Notes: generated by a model not told the origin, from the letters alone. 7,147 bases of DNA from Phycisphaeraceae bacterium (GCA_029260695.1 JAJDCT010000138.1:1-7147); one strand, 5' to 3'; positions 1 to 6,667 are shown, counted from the stretch's first letter. Program-made: numbers and translations.

Positions 1-987
1 GCCGACCTCGACGCTGCGGTAGAGCGCCTGGGCGAGGGGTTTGCGTTCGACCAATGGGATGCCGTGGGCGACGGCGATCTGTCGGATGCGCATGGCCATG
101 AAGTCGGCACCCTTGGCGACGACCTTGGGGGCGCGCATCGATCCGGACTCGTATTGCAGTGCGATCGAGAAGTGGGTCGGGTTGGTGACTATGACGTCGG
201 CCTTGGGTACGGCCTGGGCGACGCGCTGCATGGCCAGCTGGCGTGCGACACGGGTGCGGCGTTGCTTGACCTGCGGGTCGCCCTCCATCCGCTTCATCTC
301 TTCCTTGACGTCTTGCTTACTCATCTTCAGGTCCTGCTCGTGCTGCCAGCGTTGGAAGGCGTAGTCGATCAGGGCGATGACCAGCAGGAGGATCGCCAGC
401 TTCAACGCCAGGCTGTAGACGATCGTGCCCGCGGCACCGAAGGCCTGCATGGCGGACATCTCGGCGATGTGCACGATCTTGGGCATGTCGCGCATCACGA
501 ACCAGACGGCGACGGCAGCGATCAGCCCGACCTTCTGCACGCTCATCACCAGCCTCATCATCGCTCGGAGGTTGAAGAGGTTGGATATCCCCTTGAGCGG
601 CGAGAGCTTCCCGAAATTTGGCTCCAGGGGCTTGAACGTCATGAGGAACCCGACCTGGCCAAGGGAGGTGAGCAGGCCGACTGCGGCGATCGCCAAGACG
701 ACCGGTCCCAGGGAGGTGGCGAACATGTACGCGCTGTAGTAGGTCGTCTCGCCGAGGCCCTCGATGCGGGTCGGGTTGGCGGCGTGCTCTGACATCAATA
801 AGACACGCGTCGCGGCACCTAGGCCCTCGAACATGCGCGTGCCGAGCATGTGCAGCGCTACGATCCCGGCCAGGAGCATCATCGCGGCGGTCAGGTCGGT
901 GCTCCGCGCGACGTTTCCGTCGTCCCGGGCCTCTTGCAGACGCCTGGGTGTGGGGGCCTCGGTTTTTTCGAAATTATTCTCAGCCAT
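1..987 (-). CDS. flhB: Flagellar type III export protein FlhB (3' end cut by window)
   Basis: FlhB is the inner-membrane export-gate protein that switches the flagellar type III apparatus from rod/hook to filament substrates by cleaving itself. The frame is open from an ATG at 987 to the left edge, giving 329 residues; the family is usually about 350-380, so roughly the last 25-50 residues are missing. The N-terminus carries the typical family signature (EKTEAPTPRRLQEARDDGNV, residues 7-26). Hydrophobic segments lie near residues 33-50, 86-112, 150-166 and 183-210. A charged linker (about 213-250) leads to the cytoplasmic domain with the autocleavage motif NPTH at 269-272 (VIVTNPTHFSIAL), cut between N and P in characterised homologues. 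It starts 9 bp after the fliR stop. No clear Shine-Dalgarno precedes the ATG, so translation may be coupled to fliR. The identification is very secure. Confidence 0.97.
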   Translation of the reverse strand, partial: MAENNFEKTEAPTPRRLQEARDDGNVARSTDLTAAMMLLAGIVALHMLGTRMFEGLGAATRVLLMSEHAANPTRIEGLGETTYYSAYMFATSLGPVVLAIAAVGLLTSLGQVGFLMTFKPLEPNFGKLSPLKGISNLFNLRAMMRLVMSVQKVGLIAAVAVWFVMRDMPKIVHIAEMSAMQAFGAAGTIVYSLALKLAILLLVIALIDYAFQRWQHEQDLKMSKQDVKEEMKRMEGDPQVKQRRTRVARQLAMQRVAQAVPKADVIVTNPTHFSIALQYESGSMRAPKVVAKGADFMAMRIRQIAVAHGIPLVERKPLAQALYRSVEVG

Positions 988-996
988 AAGGTACTG

Positions 997-1803
997 CTAC
1001 ACGCCAAAGAAGAAAGTCAACTGCCTGAGCAACACACCCAACTGGTCCACATAGACCCACGTGGCGACCGCGATGAAGGCGATCAAAAAAGTCACGCCGT
1101 TGAGGATGCGGATGGTGAACCCGACACTCATGATGTTCAGTTGGGGGACGGTGCGAGCGATAAAGCCAAGGGCAACCGTCTGCAGGAAGATCAGACAGAG
1201 CAGCGGTGCGGCGATCCGAAACGCCATCTGGAAGATCAAAGAGAGCATGCCCTTGACCATCTCGACCAGGCCGCCGAAGTCGCTGAACCCACCGATGGGG
1301 ACGGTGTTGAAGCTGCCGACGAGGATCATGAGCATGACGCGGTGGCCGCCGAGGATCGCGAAGATAGCCAGGGCCATCATGAACAGTGAGTTGGCGATGA
1401 CGCCGGACTGTTCGCCGGACTCGGGGTTGACGATGTCGGCAAACCCGATGCCGATCTGCTTGTCGATCACATCTCCGCCGAACTGCATGCCGATCAGTGG
1501 GAGGCTGGCGCAGTAACCGATGATCAGGCCGACCATCAGTTCCATGGCGATGTACGGGAGGAGGGTCCACAGCGACAGGCCGTGGTCGATCACGACGCCG
1601 AGTGTCGCCGCGGAAGGCTTGCCGGGCGTGAGGAGCATGGGGTAGATGCAGAAGGTCAGGGAAAAGACAAGCATGACCTTGACGATGCGCGGGATGGTTG
1701 CGCTGCCTAGGATGGGCGCGAGGATGAAGATGCCGGACAGCCGGAACATGACCATGAGCCATGCGGGCATGTGATCCAGTAGTGGTCCAAGGTCTCCGGG
1801 CAA
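997..1803 (-). CDS. fliR: Flagellar type III export gate protein FliR
   Basis: FliR is a polytopic inner-membrane component of the FliP/FliQ/FliR export channel. The 268-residue product has the expected family length. Family-like segments include FILAPILGSATIPRIVKV (26-43), the QIGIGFADIVNPESG region (116-130), the LGGHR motif (151-155), FNTVPIGG (165-172) and VPQLNIMSVGFTIRI (219-233), all in the places where known FliR proteins have them. Hydrophobic helices are spread over residues 13-55, 77-105, 136-165, 183-215 and 235-255. The start is a TTG at 1803, chosen because GGAGG lies 9 nt upstream (1813-1817). An internal ATG at 1770 would shorten the N-terminus by 11 residues and lacks an equally good site. 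It follows fliQ by 60 bp and precedes flhB by 9 bp, in the conserved P-Q-R-B order. Confidence 0.95.
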   Translation of the reverse strand: MPGDLGPLLDHMPAWLMVMFRLSGIFILAPILGSATIPRIVKVMLVFSLTFCIYPMLLTPGKPSAATLGVVIDHGLSLWTLLPYIAMELMVGLIIGYCASLPLIGMQFGGDVIDKQIGIGFADIVNPESGEQSGVIANSLFMMALAIFAILGGHRVMLMILVGSFNTVPIGGFSDFGGLVEMVKGMLSLIFQMAFRIAAPLLCLIFLQTVALGFIARTVPQLNIMSVGFTIRILNGVTFLIAFIAVATWVYVDQLGVLLRQLTFFFGV

Positions 1804-1812
1804 CGTGTCGGG

Positions 1813-1817
1813 CCTCC
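1813..1817 (-). promoter_or_regulatory. Ribosome binding site deciding the fliR TTG start
   Basis: On the minus strand this reads GGAGG, nine bases before the TTG at 1803. It is the main reason for preferring the TTG over the in-frame ATG at 1770. It lies just downstream (in transcript sense) of the small GC hairpin at 1834-1848. Confidence 0.65.
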
Positions 1818-1833
1818 ATACCCTTAGCCGTAA

Positions 1834-1848
1834 GCGGGCTCCGCCCGC
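1834..1848 (-). repeat. Small GC-rich inverted repeat in the fliQ-fliR gap
   Basis: The sequence is a perfect 6-bp inverted repeat (GCGGGC and GCCCGC) with a 3-nt loop, within the 60-bp gap between fliQ and fliR. It is followed in transcript sense by a purine-rich stretch (CTTACGGCTAAGGG) and then the fliR ribosome binding site. There is no U-run, so an intrinsic terminator is unlikely. It may be a copy of a dispersed extragenic palindrome or a local mRNA structure. Copy number cannot be judged from this window. Confidence 0.45.
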
Positions 1849-1863
1849 GTGTCACCGATCCAA

Positions 1864-2130
1864 TCAGCCGCCCTGGCCGCCAAACATCCGTGTCGCGAAG
1901 TCCATGATCTGTGTGATGATCCAGGGCAGCACGATGATAGCGGCCAAGCCCATGCCCACGATCTTGGGGACGAAGCTGAGGGTCTGCTCCTGTACCTGCG
2001 TGACGGCTTGAAGCAGGCTGACTATCAGACCGATCACCAGCGCCGCGGCGAGGATCGGCATAGAGAGCATCAACATGAGCGTCAGCGTCTCACGCACCAC
2101 GTCGATTGCCTGGTTTACATCCATGGCCAT
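1864..2130 (-). CDS. fliQ: Flagellar type III export gate protein FliQ
   Basis: FliQ is a small two-helix inner-membrane subunit that surrounds FliP/FliR in the export channel. With the ATG at 2130 the product has 88 residues, matching the usual 86-90. Two long hydrophobic helices lie at about residues 17-42 and 56-78. The LLQAVTQVQEQTLSFVPKI segment between them (39-57) is the strongest family signature. I chose the ATG at 2130 because AGGAAGGG lies 6 nt upstream. An upstream TTG at 2151 would place that site inside the gene, and an ATG at 2124 would leave it too far away. The gene sits 51 bp after fliP and 60 bp before fliR. Confidence 0.95.
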   Translation of the reverse strand: MAMDVNQAIDVVRETLTLMLMLSMPILAAALVIGLIVSLLQAVTQVQEQTLSFVPKIVGMGLAAIIVLPWIITQIMDFATRMFGGQGG

Positions 2131-2136
2131 ATTGAG

Positions 2137-2144
2137 CCCTTCCT
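2137..2144 (-). promoter_or_regulatory. Ribosome binding site deciding the fliQ start
   Basis: On the minus strand this reads AGGAAGGG, six bases before the ATG at 2130. The site rules against the longer open frame that begins at the TTG at 2151, which would contain it. Confidence 0.65.
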
Positions 2145-2181
2145 GCTTCAAACGGCGCGCAACGGTGGCGCACTATGAGGT

Positions 2182-3042
2182 CTACGTCGTCACTCCCGGC
2201 ACGGCAAAACTCGACAACAGATTCCCCGCGACCAGCATCCAGCCGTCCACCAACACGAACAAGAGCAGCTTGAACGGCAGGGAGATCAGTACCGGCGGGA
2301 GCATCATCATCCCCATCGAGATCAGGATGCTCGAAATCACCATGTCGATAATCAGGAACGGAAGGTAGAGCTGAAAACCCATCAGAAACGCGACCTTCAG
2401 CTCGCTTAAGATAAACGCGGGGATCAATGTGATCAGGTCCACATCATTTTCGAGGGTGAGTAGCTGCGGCTGGCTGGTGTCGACACCCCGGTATTCGAGG
2501 ATCATGAAGATGTCCGCCTCGTTGCCGGCGTACTGGATCTGGTCGAACATGAACCCCTTGATCGGGACTTTGGCGCGGTTCCAGGCCTCTAGCTCGTTGA
2601 TCTGGTTTTCGGTCAACGGGACGATGGCGGCTTCGTTGACTTCACTGAACGTCGGGGCCATGACGAGCATCGTCATGAACAGCGACAGGCCGACCAACAC
2701 CTGAGACGGTGGGAGCGATTGCGTGCCCAGCGCCTGCCTGAGCAGTGCCAGGACCACGATGATGCGTGTGAAGCTGGTGCACATCACCAGGATCGACGGC
2801 GCCAGCGACAAGACGGAAAGCAGCAGGACGATGGAGATGGTGGCGTGGAAGTTGCCAGCGGTGTCTTCTTCGCTGGCCCCGGGGAGAACCTGGCCGGCTT
2901 CTTTGATGATCGATCCGACGTTGGTAAGGTCGAAGGCGTCCTGATCGGCTTGGCCGTGCGCCGGGGGCGCGGCGAGCAGCAATAGAGCGCACGCCGCCAG
3001 GGCGATGACCCACCATACCCATGCCGGGCGGTGATGAATCAA
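2182..3042 (-). CDS. fliP: Flagellar type III export gate protein FliP
   Basis: FliP forms the pentameric core of the flagellar protein-export channel in the inner membrane. The 286-residue product begins with a cleavable-looking signal peptide (hydrophobic stretch about 9-25, then AHGQA near 28-32), as in many FliP proteins. The first membrane block (69-100) is followed by the signature TSFTRIIVVLALLRQALGTQ (89-108), then PPSQVLVGLSLFMT (111-124). A periplasmic region (about 132-200) leads to the C-terminal signatures FILSELKVAFLMGFQLYLPF (210-229) and SMGMMMLPPVLISLPFKLLL (242-261), then VLVDGW (263-268). The start is a TTG at 3042 whose last two bases overlap the fliO stop (TTGA, 4-bp overlap). 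No ATG or GTG occurs before the signal peptide, and a G8 run 4 nt upstream may serve as the ribosome site. Translational coupling to fliO is likely. Confidence 0.95.
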   Translation of the reverse strand: MIHHRPAWVWWVIALAACALLLLAAPPAHGQADQDAFDLTNVGSIIKEAGQVLPGASEEDTAGNFHATISIVLLLSVLSLAPSILVMCTSFTRIIVVLALLRQALGTQSLPPSQVLVGLSLFMTMLVMAPTFSEVNEAAIVPLTENQINELEAWNRAKVPIKGFMFDQIQYAGNEADIFMILEYRGVDTSQPQLLTLENDVDLITLIPAFILSELKVAFLMGFQLYLPFLIIDMVISSILISMGMMMLPPVLISLPFKLLLFVLVDGWMLVAGNLLSSFAVPGVTT

Positions 3043-3857
3043 GATGCCCCCCCCTGTCGGCCCATGGCGCGGACCTTCGACAATAGGCCCGAAACGGTCT
3101 CGCGGGGACCGCCGGTGCGGTGGGCGTCGGCATCGGCGGTGCCTAAACCGTCCGGCTGCTGGTCGTAATCTTCATTGAATCGATTCAAGAGCTGACCGAA
3201 GCCGCGGGAGATGCTGTTGGGTTTGGCGGCGTCGACCGCACCCAGGATTTCGGCGACCTCCTGGTCGTCTTCCAGGCTCGCCAGGGTGCGCATCCCGGCG
3301 GATGATTCGCTGACCACAAGCACACGGCCCCCAACGCGTAATAGCATGACGTGACTACGGGGCGCGACGGCGGTGCGGCTGAGCACTTCAACCACCGGGT
3401 TGCTGCCGGCGGCGACTTTACCGCCTAAGCGGATGTAGACCCAGCGTATGAATAGCGCTAATCCGACCACGATACCCAGCGCGGTGAGTGTTTTGATAAA
3501 CCAGTATGTAGTGCCGGGGCGTTCTGCCTCGTCGCCGCCTATCTTGTCCGTAGCACCAGGGCGGAGCAGCGGCGTACCTGTGAGTAAGGATGTGGTTCCG
3601 GATTGCGAACCGTCGGTGCTGGACACCGAATCATCTGTGCCAACCTCGTCAGCCTGAGCGTCAGTCAGATCGTCGGCCTGCCCTTCTGCTAAGCGTTGAG
3701 CCAGCCGGGATAGCCGGGATTCTTCGGTGCCGTTTGCTTGTAGTTGGGTGTTGGCGGTGGCGGGGGGAGGGGAATCGGTGTCGGCCAGCACCGCGTTAAC
3801 CGGGGCGCACTGCAGCAACGCCCACGCAAAATACGCAATGAATACCGTCTTGGTCAC
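3039..3857 (-). CDS. fliO: Flagellar biosynthetic protein FliO (FliO/FliZ family)
   Basis: FliO is a poorly conserved single-pass membrane protein that helps assemble and stabilise the FliP complex. The product from the GTG at 3857 has 272 residues. It has an N-terminal signal peptide (hydrophobic about 4-20, AVLA then D at 22-26), a long low-complexity Ser/Thr/Asp-rich periplasmic stretch (about 27-115), one membrane helix (about 121-142), and a cytoplasmic FliO-type domain with SNPVVEVLSRTAVAPRSHVM (152-171) and RVLVVSES (178-185). The remainder to the C-terminus is variable. The start is set by an AGGAGGG ribosome site 5 nt upstream and by the signal peptide. The longer frame from a GTG at 3941 would put the signal peptide 28 residues inside the protein. 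Position directly before fliP is diagnostic. It ends in a G8 tract overlapping the fliP start. Confidence 0.88.
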   Translation of the reverse strand: MTKTVFIAYFAWALLQCAPVNAVLADTDSPPPATANTQLQANGTEESRLSRLAQRLAEGQADDLTDAQADEVGTDDSVSSTDGSQSGTTSLLTGTPLLRPGATDKIGGDEAERPGTTYWFIKTLTALGIVVGLALFIRWVYIRLGGKVAAGSNPVVEVLSRTAVAPRSHVMLLRVGGRVLVVSESSAGMRTLASLEDDQEVAEILGAVDAAKPNSISRGFGQLLNRFNEDYDQQPDGLGTADADAHRTGGPRETVSGLLSKVRAMGRQGGAS

Positions 3858-3862
3858 CGTGG

Positions 3863-3869
3863 CCCTCCT
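3863..3869 (-). promoter_or_regulatory. Strong ribosome binding site deciding the fliO GTG start
   Basis: On the minus strand this reads AGGAGGG and lies five bases before the GTG at 3857. It is the best Shine-Dalgarno sequence in the window. It indicates that fliO, at the head of the export-gate block, is translated independently rather than by coupling to fliN. Confidence 0.75.
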
Positions 3870-3967
3870 GGCCTCTTGTCTTGCGAACGCGTCGCTGTTG
3901 GCCGCCTCCTGCTGCCAACATCCCCCGCCCCCGGATTGCACCCGGACTCCCCCGAATTCCCCGCGGT

Positions 3968-3995
3968 TGTCCCGCGAAACTCTACAGGCGGGACA
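3968..3995 (-). other. Stem-loop directly after the fliN stop codon
   Basis: A perfect 8-bp inverted repeat (TGTCCCGC and GCGGGACA) with a 12-nt loop begins at the base after the fliN TGA. No U-tract follows, so a classical intrinsic terminator is not supported. Plausible roles are a 3'-end stabiliser, a processing site or a partial attenuator between fliN and the fliOPQR-flhB block. The rest of the 138-bp gap (3858-3967) is G-rich on the transcript strand and holds no other gene that I can support. Confidence 0.5.
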
Positions 3996-4451
3996 TCATA
4001 CCGTCTGTGTTTGCTCTTGCGTGGCTTGCTGCGCTTCTTCCTGAAGATTTGCCACGATCTCACTGATCCGGATGCAGAAGTTGTCGTTGAGTACCAAGAC
4101 TTCACCACGAGCGACGAGCCGTTGGTTGACGTAGACGTCTACCGGGTCCCCGGCGAGCTTGTCTAGTTCAACAACACTGCCGGCGGATAGCTTCAACACG
4201 TCTTCGACGACCATCTCGGTCCGGCCAAGCTCGACCATGACGTGCAGGTCCACATCGCCGAGCATCTCCAGGCCCGTCGGGAGGCTGGCATCGTCGCCAA
4301 ATTCTGGCATCTGGGGCGAGGCCGCGGAATCGACTGATTCCTTGATCTCATTTAGAGAGGACTGCGCCTCATTGAGCGCGGCTGCCATCTGCGCTTCGGC
4401 TTCCGCCTCAGCGGCGCTCTTGGTCTGATCTGTAGGTCCGTCTTCTGCCAT
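3996..4451 (-). CDS. fliN: Flagellar motor switch protein FliN
   Basis: FliN is the lower C-ring protein that, with FliM and FliG, sets rotation direction and helps dock export substrates. The 151-residue product has an acidic, Ala/Glu-rich, probably disordered N-terminal arm (about 1-60) and a C-terminal SpoA/FliN domain (about 63-134). Recognisable pieces are [18 protein letters not shown] (63-80), [20 protein letters not shown] (85-104), [18 protein letters not shown] (106-123) and the terminal RISEIV (128-133). The ATG at 4451 is preferred to an upstream ATG at 4520 that would overlap fliL by 28 bp; a modest AGGGA precedes it. It follows fliL by 41 bp with no fliM between them, although fliL-fliM-fliN is the usual order. 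A short Gln/Thr-rich tail (136-151) follows the domain. Confidence 0.93.
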   Translation of the reverse strand: MAEDGPTDQTKSAAEAEAEAQMAAALNEAQSSLNEIKESVDSAASPQMPEFGDDASLPTGLEMLGDVDLHVMVELGRTEMVVEDVLKLSAGSVVELDKLAGDPVDVYVNQRLVARGEVLVLNDNFCIRISEIVANLQEEAQQATQEQTQTV

Positions 4452-4492
4452 AGCTGCTTCCCTGCTTGCCTTGGTAGCTTTGTGTCCGAATG

Positions 4493-5029
4493 TTACATAT
4501 CCGCCCGGATACGGATGCACTTCTTGATCAGAGTACCCAATACATAGGGCTGAGAATCGGAGTCATCCCCGATCTTGGTCACCAGCACGGCACCGACCTG
4601 GCGGGTCAGCGTCGCCAGCTCAGGCTCCATCAGGTAGGAAGGCTCGGCGCGGCGGAAGATCGTGGCGATCTCGGTGCTGAGTTGGGCCTGCATCCCCTGG
4701 ATCGACGTATCGACCACATCGGTATGCTTTTTCCTGATCATGACGTAGATCTCAGTGTCGTAGAGATAGCTCCGCCCGGTGCGTGTGTTTTGGAACTTCT
4801 CTGCGATGACCAGGACCTCAACTTCCTTCTCCTCGTCGCCCAAATCTTCGGCCAGGCCGGCGTCGGCGCGTATGGGCTCGGGGCCCTTGGCGACTATGAA
4901 CACCGTCGAGATCGCTACCCCTTCGATCAGCAGAGCCACGATCAGGATCAGGGCGGTCTTGATCGGCAGCTTCTTCTTGTCGTCCGCGTCGGGGGCGTTG
5001 GTTGCGTCGTTGTTGTTTTCTTCAGCCAT
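4493..5029 (-). CDS. fliL: Flagellar basal body-associated protein FliL (divergent)
   Basis: FliL is a single-pass inner-membrane protein that associates with the MotAB stator and supports torque. The 178-residue product fits the family: a charged, Asn/Asp-rich cytoplasmic N-terminus (1-20), a membrane helix (about 23-47), an acidic linker (about 55-70) and a periplasmic domain. In that domain [20 protein letters not shown] (72-91) resembles the family's early beta strands, and residues 105-150 resemble its helical part. The C-terminus ([17 protein letters not shown]) does not show the usual final strand ending in a Phe-Thr-containing motif, so the assignment leans on topology and on position between motB and fliN. 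It starts 24 bp after motB at the ATG at 5029, without a clear Shine-Dalgarno. Confidence 0.8.
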   Translation of the reverse strand: MAEENNNDATNAPDADDKKKLPIKTALILIVALLIEGVAISTVFIVAKGPEPIRADAGLAEDLGDEEKEVEVLVIAEKFQNTRTGRSYLYDTEIYVMIRKKHTDVVDTSIQGMQAQLSTEIATIFRRAEPSYLMEPELATLTRQVGAVLVTKIGDDSDSQPYVLGTLIKKCIRIRADM

Positions 5030-5053
5030 GGTCTATACGTCCGTCGTCTTGGT

Positions 5054-5815
5054 TTACCAGGAAGTCTTGGCCTGGGTCACGGAATGATCTTTAATCACGT
5101 TATCGCTGACCATGACCTCGACCCGGCGGTTGATCTGCCGTTGCGTCGAGGAATAGGCCTGCTTCTTGAGCGGTTCCCGGTCCGCTGCACCAATCAGCCT
5201 GACCTGCTCGGGGTTCAGCCCGATCTCGTCACTGACAAGGAATTCCATCACGGCCTTGGCACGTTCGTAACTAAGGTCCCATAAGTCGCGTCCGGTCCCG
5301 CCTAACAGGTCCGCCTCGGCGGTCGCGGCGTGGCCCCGCAACTGGATGATGTAGTTCGTGCCGCGTATGTCGAACTCCTCCTGCTCGATGAAACTACGGA
5401 TTTTGCGTTTGGCCACGTCACTAAGATCGGCCAATCCGGGCTGGAACGTAATCAACCCCCCCATTGGGATGTAATCTCCAGGACGGATGGTGGTGACCCG
5501 CTGGTCCCGGCCGGACATCCCCGGGTCATCGGTATTGGAGGTGTGTTGCTGCTTTCGTTGCTGGTTCTGGACCGTCTCGAGGATCTTGACCAGGGTCAGG
5601 GCCGGGTCGTTGTCGGTCGGCAGCCGCCCGCCACCGCCCTTCATCCCGAAGGATTTTTTGACCTCTTCAACCACGGCTTTCCATTCATCCTCTTTTTTGA
5701 TCTCGGACAGCGATAGTAGGAGGATGAAGAATGTCAGCAGCAGCGACATCATGTCGCCGTAGGTCATAACCCATTCGGGGGCGCCGGGCGGGGGGCATTT
5801 ACACTTGCTGGCCAT
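5054..5815 (-). CDS. motB: Flagellar motor stator protein MotB
   Basis: MotB is the stator subunit that anchors the ion channel to peptidoglycan. The 253-residue product starts with a Cys/Pro-rich cytoplasmic segment (1-13), then the single membrane helix (about 16-38, WVMTYGDMMSLLLTFFILLL) with the ion-binding aspartate at D21. The plug/linker covers about 40-110. The C-terminal OmpA-like peptidoglycan-binding domain (about 115-240) includes LITFQPGLADLS (121-132), IIQLRGHAAT (156-165), WDLSYERAKAVMEFL (179-193) and QRQINRRVEV (225-234). The usual GHTD motif reads GHAA here, so the aspartate is missing, while the later arginine (R185) is present. It follows motA by 65 bp and precedes fliL by 24 bp. 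The start ATG has a C-rich leader without a Shine-Dalgarno. Whether the ion is H+ or Na+ cannot be decided from sequence alone. Confidence 0.95.
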   Translation of the reverse strand: MASKCKCPPPGAPEWVMTYGDMMSLLLTFFILLLSLSEIKKEDEWKAVVEEVKKSFGMKGGGGRLPTDNDPALTLVKILETVQNQQRKQQHTSNTDDPGMSGRDQRVTTIRPGDYIPMGGLITFQPGLADLSDVAKRKIRSFIEQEEFDIRGTNYIIQLRGHAATAEADLLGGTGRDLWDLSYERAKAVMEFLVSDEIGLNPEQVRLIGAADREPLKKQAYSSTQRQINRRVEVMVSDNVIKDHSVTQAKTSW

Positions 5816-5880
5816 GGGTGATTGGGGCTGAGGGTCTAAGGGCTGGGTCCGGGACTAACGGCTAATGGCTGACAGTCTTC

Positions 5881-6660
5881 TTAAGCAGCATCAGCGTCGG
5901 CATCCTCTTCGGTGCGTTCATTGGGCGGTAGGTAGGTTCGGAGCTTCTGCTCGACGATACGGGGGTTGTCTCCGCTTTGGATCGACATGACGCCTTTGAT
6001 GATGATGGTTCGGTAGAGGACCTCCTCGGCGGACCGGCGGGCCAAGCGGTCCGCCAGAGGTAAAGCAGCGGCGTTGGCGATAATCGCGCCGTACATGGTG
6101 GTGAGCAGGGCGACCGCCATACCGGGGCCGATGGCAGCGGGGTCGTCCATGTTGCTGAGCATGATGACCAGGCCGACCAGGGTCCCGATCATCCCGAAGG
6201 CCGGGGCGTACTTGCCGATAGTGCTGAGCAGTTCCTTACCGGTGTCGTGCCGTTCGGCGAGGTTCTCCAGGTCATTGGTCAGCACCTGCTCGATAAGCTC
6301 GGGGTCTGTGCCGTCGACCGCCATCTGGATGCCCAGGACGATGAAGGGGTCTTCGATGTCTTTGGTCGTGCTCTCCAGACTCAGGATGCCGTCGCGGCGT
6401 GCGATCTCGGCGTAGGAGACCATGTCTTCGATCAGCTTCGAGGTCGAGGGGGCGCTGAAGAACACAGCCCGCTTGACAATCTTGACCAGTTGCTTGACGT
6501 TCCCCGCGGGGAAGGCGAAGAAGATGACCGTCGAGGTCATCCCACAGACCAGGATGAGGCTGTTGTTGTCGATGAACATCGTGATGTCACCGCTGCCGAA
6601 CAGCGCGAACATCAACAGCACCCAAGTGCCGAGAAAACCAAAAAGGATGCCTAAATCCAT
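5881..6660 (-). CDS. motA: Flagellar motor stator protein MotA
   Basis: MotA forms the ring of the stator that converts ion flow through MotAB into torque on FliG. The 259-residue product has four membrane segments at about 3-22, 33-51, 152-170 and 180-201. The cytoplasmic loop carries the charged motif ARRDGILSLES (87-97), corresponding to the torque-generating Arg and Glu residues of the family. The conserved proline-containing segments are YAPAFGMIGTLVGLVIML (151-168, P153) and MYGAIIANAAALPLADRL (189-206, P201). The C-terminus is acidic (EEDADADAA). The ATG at 6660 is supported by GAGG 7 nt upstream. It follows flbD by 146 bp, a gap containing a promoter-like element, so motA may head its own transcript with motB and fliL. 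Confidence 0.97.
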   Translation of the reverse strand: MDLGILFGFLGTWVLLMFALFGSGDITMFIDNNSLILVCGMTSTVIFFAFPAGNVKQLVKIVKRAVFFSAPSTSKLIEDMVSYAEIARRDGILSLESTTKDIEDPFIVLGIQMAVDGTDPELIEQVLTNDLENLAERHDTGKELLSTIGKYAPAFGMIGTLVGLVIMLSNMDDPAAIGPGMAVALLTTMYGAIIANAAALPLADRLARRSAEEVLYRTIIIKGVMSIQSGDNPRIVEQKLRTYLPPNERTEEDADADAA

Positions 6661-6667
6661 ATGCGCA

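Noticed and set aside
64..792. Long plus-strand open frame (242 codons) opposite flhB
   Set aside because: It is an antisense shadow of flhB: rich in Asp, Gly, His and Arg, with no domain, no ribosome site and no hydrophobic pattern. The minus strand has an unmistakable FlhB.
980..1855. Minus-strand open frame (291 codons) in another frame across fliR
   Set aside because: It is longer than fliR but its translation is Arg/His/Pro-rich low-complexity text typical of a shifted frame in GC-rich DNA. FliR motifs lie in the other frame.
3880..3915. Possible sigma-54 promoter ahead of fliO (a TTGGCAG... stretch)
   Set aside because: The spacing between the GG and GC elements is wrong by one base and the flanks do not match the consensus.
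3858..3941. Longer fliO start at a GTG at 3941
   Set aside because: It would place a clear signal peptide 28 residues inside the protein and put the AGGAGGG ribosome site within the gene.
4452..4520. Longer fliN start at an ATG at 4520
   Set aside because: It would overlap fliL and add a segment unlike FliN; the ATG at 4451 has a ribosome-site-like AGGGA and a typical FliN N-terminus.
4490..5284. Plus-strand open frame (264 codons) opposite fliL and motB
   Set aside because: It runs across two well-supported genes and their gap, has shadow-like composition, and carries no recognisable motif.
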